From NCBI GenBank assembly GCA_026394075.1, contig JAPKYX010000018.1:1-64000 (forward strand): 64,000 bases of DNA. Direction: 5' to 3'. The DNA comes from Acidobacteriota bacterium. GTDB taxonomy: Bacteria > Acidobacteriota > Terriglobia > Bryobacterales > Bryobacteraceae. The notes under the pieces were generated by a model. The model was not told the origin of the DNA. It worked only from the letters and a program-made list of their open reading frames with translations, and searched no databases. The translations under genes and the position numbers were made by a program. Positions 17,297-24,509 of this stretch are shown in pieces (the first letter of the stretch is position 1; each line of letters begins with the position of its first letter).

Positions 17297-18560
17297 AGCA
17301 CTGGCCGCGGGTGTCTCGACCTGGGAGGATGACCAGGATGCGTTTGAGGACGCACCGTTCGGCTATCTCTACGCGAATCCTCAAGGCCGGATCCTTCGCG
17401 CGAATGTCAAACTGCATCGGTGGTTAGGCGAACAACCGGGTGCACTCACCAGTAGTTGCTTTGCGGATCTGCTGTCACCCGGCGGGCGCATCTTTGCCGA
17501 AACGCACCTCTGGCCCTTGCTGAGACTAAATGGTTACTTCCACGAGGTGGCCTTGGAATTGATGCCGGGTGAGGGGCCAACTCTACCCGTATTTGTTTCA
17601 GCCGTCGCCGTGCGCGACGCGAGCGGCCGGGCGATCTTTTGCCGGATCGCCTTCACCCGCGGCCTTCACCGGCGGATCTTTGAACGCGAGCTGCTAGCGG
17701 CTAAACAGCAGGCTGAAGCCATCGCCATCGATCTCCGCCAGCGCCACCAGGAACTGGCCGCCCTACATCAGCAACTGGCAGCGGAGAAGCTCCGGCTGCT
17801 GGAGCTGCACCAGGAGAAGAACCGGCTGCTGGGTATGGCCGCGCACGACTTGCGGGGGCCGTTGGGGGCGATCGGAACGCTGGCCGAACTGGTGATGGAT
17901 GACTCAACCAGCACGCTCTCGGCGGAGTCGCAGGAGTTTCTGAGCCTGGCCCGGCAATCCAGCGAACAGATGCTCCGTCTGGTCAATGACCTTTTGGATG
18001 TGGCCAAGATCGAAAGCGGGATTGTCCGGCTGAACCGCCAATCGACCCATCTGCCGGAGCTGGTAGAGACTGCACTTCCGATGCTGCGTTCACTGGCGCA
18101 GGGCAAGGGCATCCCGGTGCACTTCCAGACACTGGGGCCGATGCCGGTGGTCAACATCGATCGCGGAAAGGTTTTGCAGGTGCTGAACAACCTGTTGACG
18201 AATGCGATCAAGTTCTCCTACCCGGGCTCACCCGTGGAGCTGACCCTCAGAGCCACCAGCGCCGATGTGGTGATGGCGGTGCGCGACCGGGGCCAAGGCA
18301 TACCCCAGAGCGAGATCGGGAAGCTGTTTCGACCGTTCCAGACAACCAGTGTTCGCGGCACGGCGAACGAGCCTTCCCACGGCCTGGGCTTGGCCATTGT
18401 CAAGAAGATGGTGTTGGAACACGGCGGCCGGATCGAGGTGGAAAGCGAGGTCGGCCGGGGATCCGTGTTCACTGTCACCCTGCCGCTCGCCGGGTCGTCG
18501 GATAGCCGGACCCCCGCTGAATCTCCGAACGCTGCTCCTTCGACGACCGTGGCGGTCTGA
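17283..18560 (+). CDS. PAS-domain sensor histidine kinase coupled to RsbQ-like hydrolase
   Basis: A 425-residue soluble kinase with no membrane helix. The PAS domain (about 20-125: FEDAPFGYLYANPQGRIL, FADLLSPGGRIFAETHLWPLL) is of the RsbP type. A coiled linker (about 135-185), a HisKA domain with the phospho-acceptor His in MAAHDLRGPLGAI and HATPase_c with LNNLLTNAIKF, VRDRGQGIP and HGLGLAIVKKM follow. It starts 14 bases inside the RsbQ-like gene, which indicates coupled expression. In Bacillus the equivalent PAS domain is on a PP2C phosphatase, so here the output has been changed to phosphotransfer. No response regulator is adjacent, so its partner is unknown. The PAS ligand, probably delivered or generated by the hydrolase, is unknown. 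Confidence 0.9.
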   Translation: MSPLEALAAGVSTWEDDQDAFEDAPFGYLYANPQGRILRANVKLHRWLGEQPGALTSSCFADLLSPGGRIFAETHLWPLLRLNGYFHEVALELMPGEGPTLPVFVSAVAVRDASGRAIFCRIAFTRGLHRRIFERELLAAKQQAEAIAIDLRQRHQELAALHQQLAAEKLRLLELHQEKNRLLGMAAHDLRGPLGAIGTLAELVMDDSTSTLSAESQEFLSLARQSSEQMLRLVNDLLDVAKIESGIVRLNRQSTHLPELVETALPMLRSLAQGKGIPVHFQTLGPMPVVNIDRGKVLQVLNNLLTNAIKFSYPGSPVELTLRATSADVVMAVRDRGQGIPQSEIGKLFRPFQTTSVRGTANEPSHGLGLAIVKKMVLEHGGRIEVESEVGRGSVFTVTLPLAGSSDSRTPAESPNAAPSTTVAV

Positions 18561-18585
18561 CTCTGACCGCTCACCAGGGGAAGCG

Positions 18586-18786
18586 CTAGCGGTCAGGTGG
18601 CGGATCCTCCGGCGTCGGGACAAATCCCTCACACCGACGGACCGGAAGCCGGGGATACTTCGGGTACCGAGGCTCCTGTTTCGAAAGCTGGCACATGGTG
18701 AACTGAGAGCCCTTGTCGGAAACGATCACCTTGCTATGGACGCATTCCGGGCAAAGCCCAGCGGACGTGAGGGTTCGGCTCCACAT
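18586..18786 (-). CDS. Small conserved Cys-containing protein, translationally coupled
   Basis: A 66-residue protein. The core CPECVHSKVIVSDKGSQF followed by MCQLSK and PKYPRLPVRRCEGF holds four Cys (CxxC plus two), suggesting a small zinc- or iron-binding fold. I recognise the pattern (C..C.....S..GS.F..C.LS..D/EPR.PKYP..PV..C.G) as a short protein recurring in Acidobacteria, with no assigned function. ATG 18786 overlaps the stop of the BNR-repeat gene as TGATG, the usual arrangement for reinitiation, and this decides the start over longer options. The first Cys pair follows about ten variable residues. Confidence 0.72.
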   Translation of the reverse strand: MWSRTLTSAGLCPECVHSKVIVSDKGSQFTMCQLSKQEPRYPKYPRLPVRRCEGFVPTPEDPPPDR

Positions 18787-19862
18787 CAATGATGGGCCAC
18801 CGACACGGAGTAGACCGGCGGCAGATACTCGCCCAACACCGCCCATTGGTCACCCGCATCCCGGGTATAAAACACTGTGCCGCCGGTAGTGCCAAAGTAG
18901 ATGCCCGCGGCGTCATGATCATCCGAGGCCATCGCCTCACGCTGGACCAGGACATGGGCGTTCTGTTGAGGCAGGCCGTTGGTCAGCAGGGTCCAATTGC
19001 GGCCGCCATCGCGGCTGCGGGCGACGCGCAGCTTCCCTTCCGGGACATAGCGGGCTTCCGGACCTTGAATCGGAATCGTGAACAGCGTCTCGGGCTCTCC
19101 GGCTGGGACAGCCAGGCAGAAACCAAAGCGCGACGGCAATCCGGCCGAAATATCCACCCATTCCTTATCGTCGATTCCAGCGCGATAGACACCACAATGA
19201 TTCTGCTGGTAGAGCGCGCCCGGAGTCCGGGGATGGGCCAGCAGTTTGTGGACGCATTGGCCCACTTCAGGAAACTTGTCCGGGTTGAAGTCCGCCAGGA
19301 CGTTGCCGTTGAAGGGGGTCCAGGTCTGGCCGTGATCAAATGTGCGGAACGCACCGGCGGCGGAGATCCCCACCATCACGCGGCCCAGTCCGAGCGGTTG
19401 GATGGAATGGACCATCAGCCCACCCGCGCCGGCCATCCACTTGTCGCGCGTCGCGTGTTGGGTCAGGCCTTCCACTACCTGCCAGTTGGCGCCATTGTCT
19501 TCGCTACGGAACAGAACAGCCGGTTCGGCACCCATATAGACCACGCCGGGCTCATCTGCCGCGCCGGGAGCGATATGCCAGATGCGGCCCAGCTTCTTGT
19601 CGGGTAGCTTCGCCTCCGCCACGCCCGCTTCCGACTGCGCCCAGGTCTCGCCGCCATCAGTAGAGGCATAGATATGCGACCCGAACCAGGCGTTACCCAC
19701 GGCCGCATAGAGACGCTTGGGGTCTCGCGGGTCCTGCGCGACGTGGTGCACCTCCTCGCCTGGGAAGAAGGGGCCAGCCTGCACCCAGCTTCGGCGATCC
19801 ACGCTACGAAAAACAAAAGCACCCTTCCGGGTGCCGATCCAAATGTGCGTTGCGGCGGACAT
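18786..19862 (-). CDS. BNR/Asp-box repeat (WD40/YVTN/sialidase-type) propeller protein
   Basis: About 358 residues of beta-propeller. It begins THIWIGTRKGAFVFRS and carries repeated Asp-box motifs (S-x-D-x-G-x-x-W): STDGGETWAQ, SEDNGANWQV, TFDHGQTWTPF, SRDGGRNWTLL, TRDAGDQWAVL. There is no signal peptide, so it is probably cytoplasmic. Such proteins resemble exo-alpha-sialidase or photosystem-stability-factor propellers, but glycosidase residues are not evident and the function is unknown. ATG 19862 is preferred because the fold begins there. ATG 19901 would add 13 residues without a ribosome-binding site. It is coupled to the small Cys protein downstream through a TGATG overlap. Confidence 0.82.
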   Translation of the reverse strand: MSAATHIWIGTRKGAFVFRSVDRRSWVQAGPFFPGEEVHHVAQDPRDPKRLYAAVGNAWFGSHIYASTDGGETWAQSEAGVAEAKLPDKKLGRIWHIAPGAADEPGVVYMGAEPAVLFRSEDNGANWQVVEGLTQHATRDKWMAGAGGLMVHSIQPLGLGRVMVGISAAGAFRTFDHGQTWTPFNGNVLADFNPDKFPEVGQCVHKLLAHPRTPGALYQQNHCGVYRAGIDDKEWVDISAGLPSRFGFCLAVPAGEPETLFTIPIQGPEARYVPEGKLRVARSRDGGRNWTLLTNGLPQQNAHVLVQREAMASDDHDAAGIYFGTTGGTVFYTRDAGDQWAVLGEYLPPVYSVSVAHH

Positions 19863-20100
19863 ACCGGACCCAGAATATCGGGCTCCACTCAGGATGTCCA
19901 ACTAGTCAATGCTTGGCTTCTTCGTGAAGTAGATGGCGAAGCAGAGTAACGCGGGCCCCACCATCCTTGCACCGTGATGCACCGCAATGTCCCTTGTGAC
20001 TTCGGGGACTTCGCCTCAACATCGATGGCAGAGGGACTCCGGCACATCACTGGGAAGACCAGGTTGATCATCCGTTAGGAACCTCGAAAGAAGGACGCAT

Positions 20101-20796
20101 ATGAGATACATCTGCACGCTCTGCGCGCTGGCCGTATCCGCCAGCGCCTCGCAGGTTGTCGACATCAACCTACAGAACCACTTCAACGACCCAGGGTTGC
20201 CCTCCGGCCATGGGTGGACATACTTTGGCAACAATGGCGAAGGCGTCTATTCACACCCGGGTACCTGGCTGCAACTCTACGACATCGGTTCCGATGCCCA
20301 GGCGGGCTACCATTTCGACAAGGACCTGGATCGCCGCGACTCCTGGTACCTTCAGACCGAGTTCATTCTCTACGGCTCAGAAGGACCGTGGGGCTTTTCT
20401 TTTGGGCTGAACAATTCGCAGTTCACGGCGGATTTCGGAATCACCTATGGCTCCATCGCGGTGAGCGGCTACGGCGACTACAGCTATCCGTGGCGGGGAA
20501 CCATCCCGCATCGGTTGCTGGCCCAAGGCGACAAGACCGGCTGGGATCTACAAGTGAATGGCCAGCAGATCTTCAATAGCCGCTGGTACGGCGGCACCGG
20601 CTACATGGCCCCCACGGATCCGACGCCACGCAAATATGGGTCCATCTACTTTGGCGACACAACTGGCAACCAGGACGCCTACTGGCAGATCGACTACCTG
20701 TTCTATCACAGCCAGCTTGACACTCCCGAGCCGGCCTGGATGGGCGCGGCTGGATTGGTGTTGCTCGCAGTTGGCCACTTCGGCCGCAAGCGCTAG
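20101..20796 (+). CDS. PEP-CTERM sorting-domain protein (paralogue 1)
   Basis: A 231-residue exported protein. It has a short signal peptide (MRYICTLCALAVSASA), a beta-rich central domain rich in Trp, Tyr and Gly, and a C-terminal PEP-CTERM tripartite signal: TPEPAWM, a hydrophobic helix (GAAGLVLLAVGHF) and terminal RKR. Such tails are cut by exosortase and are linked with exopolysaccharide export. No exosortase gene is in the window. It is clearly paralogous to the protein starting at 21442 (shared NNSQFT.D, YPWRG, YGS..FGD.....DAYWQ.DY and an almost identical tail). The central domain is not a family I can name. It may be a concanavalin-like sandwich. Confidence 0.82.
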   Translation: MRYICTLCALAVSASASQVVDINLQNHFNDPGLPSGHGWTYFGNNGEGVYSHPGTWLQLYDIGSDAQAGYHFDKDLDRRDSWYLQTEFILYGSEGPWGFSFGLNNSQFTADFGITYGSIAVSGYGDYSYPWRGTIPHRLLAQGDKTGWDLQVNGQQIFNSRWYGGTGYMAPTDPTPRKYGSIYFGDTTGNQDAYWQIDYLFYHSQLDTPEPAWMGAAGLVLLAVGHFGRKR

Positions 20797-20913
20797 AGCA
20801 GGCCACCCGGCAATCGTAAGTGGCGTGGGGCGGCATCGGCGTGCCGCCCCACAACTGTCTTGGTCTGACGCCGGAGGCGCACTTCTGGGCCTTCTCCGCA
20901 GCCTGCTCATGCA

Positions 20914-21219
20914 CTAAGGTGACTGCAGAATGTGCACCGCGAGAGCGATGGCCAGCGCGGACGTCACCACGACAAACAAGATCCGATCCGTCGTGAAGAG
21001 CTGGCTGTTACTACGGAGAGGTTCCGGACCCTGCTGCCGCGACTGCATCCAAGCATCGAGCTCCGTTCTCCACGCGAACACTGATGCGTGTCCGGTGTGC
21101 AGCAGGCGATGGATGGGCAGCCCTTCCTGATGCTCCCACCGCTGCACGGTCTTGATGTCCCGGTCCAGATAGCCGGCAATCTGCTTCCAGGATTCGAGTT
21201 TCTCAGCGTTCACGGTCAT
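20914..21219 (-). CDS. HTH-domain protein with C-terminal membrane anchor
   Basis: A 101-residue protein. Residues about 7-60 (LESWKQIAGYLDRDIKTVQRWE, EGLPIHRLLH, VFAWRTELDAWM) form the MerR/excisionase-like HTH that in Solibacter-type genomes usually fronts long TPR or TolB-propeller proteins. Here it is followed only by a linker and one membrane helix (ILFVVVTSALAIALAVHIL), so it is a stand-alone, membrane-anchored version or a truncated remnant. AGGAG and AGAGG precede ATG 21219, and a longer frame to 21318 lacks such a signal. It sits on the opposite strand between two PEP-CTERM paralogues. A regulatory link to them is possible but unproven. Confidence 0.78.
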   Translation of the reverse strand: MTVNAEKLESWKQIAGYLDRDIKTVQRWEHQEGLPIHRLLHTGHASVFAWRTELDAWMQSRQQGPEPLRSNSQLFTTDRILFVVVTSALAIALAVHILQSP

Positions 21220-21441
21220 ACTTGGACCTCTTTCTCCTAGGTTAACGCCGGGGACGTGAGAGAACAATAGCTTCGGCGGCATGGGGTAACCCTGAATGCC
21301 CCTAAGTTTCCCTTCCATAGACGTCGCCGAGAGCCCAAGATCAAGTCAAGAAGTGATCCGGCCAAGCCTGCAAAAGCTAGGGTCCGCCAGATCACCGGTC
21401 GCCGAGCTCCACGAGTTTGGCGGCAAGAAAGCGTGGCTCAC

Positions 21442-22116
21442 ATGACACTAAGATATACAGTATTCGCATTAGCGCTTTCCGCTGGGGCGACACAAGTGTT
21501 TTCGATTGACGAACACTTCACGAGTGGATACCTGCCTCCGGCGGGTTGGTACTACGATGGTTCGATTCCCCGATCAGACGCGTTCTGGACCTGTTGCAGT
21601 GTCCTGAACGTCAACACGATGGGAACGAATGGCTACGCCTACTTTGGCCGGGACGACGACTTAGCCCTGCGGGACAGGTGGCAGTTGCAAACCATGATCC
21701 AGATTCTTGCCGAAGAGGGCGGCCCCTGGGCCACTTTCTTTCAGATCAATAATTCACAGTTCACGGTGGACGTCAGCATTCACCCTGGCTACGTTGAAGT
21801 AGCCGGCCTCGGAAACTACGCCTTTCCGTGGCGGGGCCCAATCTGGCACACCTACTTTGCCACCGGAGACAAATCTGGATGGAAGATGTACGTCAATGGC
21901 GACTTGGTCTACAACGGTGGCTACCGCACTCCGTACAACCCAACGCCTCGGCCCTATGGCTCTTTGGCCTTTGGGGATGGTAACGGCGGAGCGGATGCCT
22001 ACTGGCAGATGGACTACTTCCGCTACAGCAGCGAACTCGACAGCCCCGAACCGGCCTGGATGGGCGCGGCGGGTCTGGTGCTGATCGCAGCGGGCTACTT
22101 CGGCCGCAAGCGCTAG
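21442..22116 (+). CDS. PEP-CTERM sorting-domain protein (paralogue 2)
   Basis: A 224-residue exported protein. The signal peptide (TLRYTVFALALSAGATQVFS) is followed by a Trp/Tyr-rich beta domain and the tail SPEPAWMGAAGLVLIAAGYF-GRKR, a standard PEP-CTERM signal. The central domain aligns throughout with paralogue 1 at 20101-20796, but with a different N-terminal third, including a CC pair (FWTCCSV). ATG 21442 is chosen as giving the compact signal peptide. GTG 21433 three codons earlier is equally possible, and neither has a strong ribosome-binding site. The pair suggests a local duplication interrupted by, or built around, the HTH gene. Confidence 0.8.
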   Translation: MTLRYTVFALALSAGATQVFSIDEHFTSGYLPPAGWYYDGSIPRSDAFWTCCSVLNVNTMGTNGYAYFGRDDDLALRDRWQLQTMIQILAEEGGPWATFFQINNSQFTVDVSIHPGYVEVAGLGNYAFPWRGPIWHTYFATGDKSGWKMYVNGDLVYNGGYRTPYNPTPRPYGSLAFGDGNGGADAYWQMDYFRYSSELDSPEPAWMGAAGLVLIAAGYFGRKR

Positions 22117-22199
22117 TGCCGTCGCAGCTCAACATCGAAAGCATAGTGGGCGACCTTCCCCGGGCCGCCCCACCACTGTCTCCAAAAACCTATCCGCAG

Positions 22200-23612
22200 C
22201 TACCCGATGGTATGCAGCTTCATCATGTTGGTGGTGCCCCGGCGGCCGATCGGCTGGCCGGAGGTGAAGGCGATCTGGTCGCCGGCGTTGACCAAACCGG
22301 CGCTCTTCAGCCGCTGCTCCATCTGCTCGATCATCTGATCGGTGGAGAGCGCTTCGGCTTCGATCAATGGCGTCACTCCGTACACCACCGACATCTGCCG
22401 GGCGGTGTTCTCAGACGGCGTGAAGACAAACAAGGGCACCGGCGGGCGGTTGCGGGAGACCAGCCGTGCCGTTGAGCCGCTGGCCGAAAACACCACGATC
22501 GCCGCCGCCCGCGAATAGGCCGCCGCCCGGAAGGCGGCGTCGGCAATGATCTCGGCGATGGAGGGGTCGTCGCCCATTTCGTAGGGCTGGAAACCGCGCG
22601 CCCGGAGGCTGGCCTCGGTCTCCGCCGCGATCTTGTCCATCATCCGCGCCGCTTCCACCGGAAACTTGCCCGCGGCCGTTTCGCCCGAGAGCATCACGGC
22701 GTCGGTGCCGTCGTAGATGGCATTGGCGACGTCGGAAACTTCGGCCCGCGTGGGCGTCGAATTCTGGATCATCGATTCAAGCATCTGCGTCGCGGTGATC
22801 ACAAACTTGCCCGCCGCGCGGGCTTTGCGGATGATGCTCTTCTGGATGAACGGCACCTTTTCGAGCGCCATCTCGATGCCCAGGTCGCCGCGCGCCACCA
22901 TCAGTCCGTCAGACTCCTTGATGATGGCGTCCAGGTTCTGCCAAGCTTCCGGTTTCTCGATCTTGGCGACCACCGGCACCTTGGCGTCTTTCTCTTCCAG
23001 CAGAAACTTCAGCCGCAGGACGTCGTTCGCCGTCCGGACAAAAGATAGCGCCACAAAGTCGACGCCCAGGGCCAAGCCGAACGCCAGATCGGAGCTGTCC
23101 TTGCGGGTAAGCGACGGTGCGGAAACCTTGACGCCGGGCAGATTAATGCCCTTGCGGTCCCCAATATCGCCGCCGGAGATCACCTTGCACTTCACCGCCG
23201 TGCCATTGTTCGCCAGCGCCCGCAGCTCGGCGGCACCGTCGTTGAGCAGAATGCGATCGCCTACGCGCACGTCGGCCGCAAAGTCGGCATAGGTGGTAGA
23301 GGCCTGCTCCTGCGTTCCGGTGACGGCCTCGGTGGTGATGGTGAACTCCTGCCCGGTTTGGAGCGTCAACCGGCCGGTTTCAAAAGTACCCAGGCGGATC
23401 TTGGGCCCCTGGAGGTCCAGCAGAATGCCCGCGTGGACGCCCAGTTCGCTGGCCGTGGCCCGCACAATACGGACCCGCTCCGCCAGTGCCTCCTGTGTCC
23501 CATGAGACGCGTTGAGCCGGAAAACGTCCACTCCCGCCTCCAACAGACTCCTCACCACACCGGGCGAATCAGTGGACGGACCAAGAGTAGCGACAATTTT
23601 GGTATTTGGCAT
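22200..23612 (-). CDS. pyk: Pyruvate kinase
   Basis: The last glycolytic step, phosphoenolpyruvate + ADP to pyruvate + ATP. At 470 residues it is a full-length enzyme. It starts with TKIVATLGPSTDSP and FRLNASHG. The catalytic barrel contains AKIEKPEAWQNLDAI, the signature DGLMVARGDLGIE and the SGETAAGKFPVEAA segment, interrupted by the small B domain (about 70-165). The C-terminal allosteric domain is present to the end (SGQPIGRRGTTNMMKLHTIG). It is divergent from uppP with a 75-base gap. The start ATG 23612 is unambiguous. Confidence 0.97.
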   Translation of the reverse strand: MPNTKIVATLGPSTDSPGVVRSLLEAGVDVFRLNASHGTQEALAERVRIVRATASELGVHAGILLDLQGPKIRLGTFETGRLTLQTGQEFTITTEAVTGTQEQASTTYADFAADVRVGDRILLNDGAAELRALANNGTAVKCKVISGGDIGDRKGINLPGVKVSAPSLTRKDSSDLAFGLALGVDFVALSFVRTANDVLRLKFLLEEKDAKVPVVAKIEKPEAWQNLDAIIKESDGLMVARGDLGIEMALEKVPFIQKSIIRKARAAGKFVITATQMLESMIQNSTPTRAEVSDVANAIYDGTDAVMLSGETAAGKFPVEAARMMDKIAAETEASLRARGFQPYEMGDDPSIAEIIADAAFRAAAYSRAAAIVVFSASGSTARLVSRNRPPVPLFVFTPSENTARQMSVVYGVTPLIEAEALSTDQMIEQMEQRLKSAGLVNAGDQIAFTSGQPIGRRGTTNMMKLHTIG

Positions 23613-23687
23613 GAATATCCTTCGAATCGATCCTCTGGCCCAAGCGTGCGGAGATCAGGCCCCTACCTGCTAGGATGGCATTTCCCC

Positions 23688-24506
23688 ATGCCGCTTTACC
23701 AAGTCATCGTTCTGTCTATCGTCCAAGGCATCACGGAACTGTTGCCCATCTCCAGTTCCGGCCACCTGTTCCTCACCTCCTGGCTGCTGGGTTGGCAGGA
23801 TGAAGGGCTGGCGTTTGATATCGCGCTACATCTGGGGACGCTGTTTGCCGTGATCGTGTACTTTTTCCGTGACTGGCTGCAGGTGATCGCCCAAGGTTTT
23901 GGTGTCAGCTTTGGCACCGACGAGCACCTGAAGCAGAATCCGCGTCTGCTGTGGATGCTGGCCGCGGCGTCGCTGCCGATCGGACTGCTGGGGCTGAAGT
24001 TCAAAGACGCGGCCGAAACGTCGCTGCGGTCTCCCTGGGTGATCGGGACCATGCTGATCGTGGTGGGCTTGCTGATGTGGCTGGGCGAGAAGATGGGCAG
24101 CCGGGCCAAGAACATGGGGCAGGTGACGTGGCTGGACGCCATGCTGATCGGCATCGGCCAGTCGCTGGCAATCATCCCTGGCACCTCCCGCAGCGGCATC
24201 ACCATGACGACAGCCTTGTTCCGCAACCTGGACCGCGCGGCGGCCGCCCGTTTTAGCTTCCTGCTCTCGACGCCGGCGGTGGCCGCGGCGGGGCTGAAGG
24301 CCGTGTACGACGCGGTGAAGACCGAAGGCGCTTCGGCGCTGCTCACCCAGGAGCTGTTTATTGGCATTGTCTTAAGCGGCGTCACCGGCTGGGCTGTGAT
24401 TGCCTTCCTGATGCGCTACCTGCAGCGTTCCAGCTTGCAGCTGTTTATCTGGTACCGCATTGGATTTGGTATTCTAGTGATCGCCCTGGCTGTTTTCCGC
24501 GCTTAG
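23688..24506 (+). CDS. uppP: Undecaprenyl-diphosphatase (BacA/UppP)
   Basis: A 272-residue polytopic inner-membrane phosphatase that recycles undecaprenyl pyrophosphate to the lipid carrier of cell-wall synthesis and gives bacitracin tolerance. Both catalytic motifs are present: QGITELLPISSSGHLFL at the N-terminus and IIPGTSRSGITM in the second half, with about eight membrane helices. ATG 23688 begins directly before the first helix. The frame extends upstream but without homology. It ends 3 bases before ftsK starts, so the two are probably co-transcribed. Confidence 0.95.
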   Translation: MPLYQVIVLSIVQGITELLPISSSGHLFLTSWLLGWQDEGLAFDIALHLGTLFAVIVYFFRDWLQVIAQGFGVSFGTDEHLKQNPRLLWMLAAASLPIGLLGLKFKDAAETSLRSPWVIGTMLIVVGLLMWLGEKMGSRAKNMGQVTWLDAMLIGIGQSLAIIPGTSRSGITMTTALFRNLDRAAAARFSFLLSTPAVAAAGLKAVYDAVKTEGASALLTQELFIGIVLSGVTGWAVIAFLMRYLQRSSLQLFIWYRIGFGILVIALAVFRA

Positions 24507-24509
24507 CGG

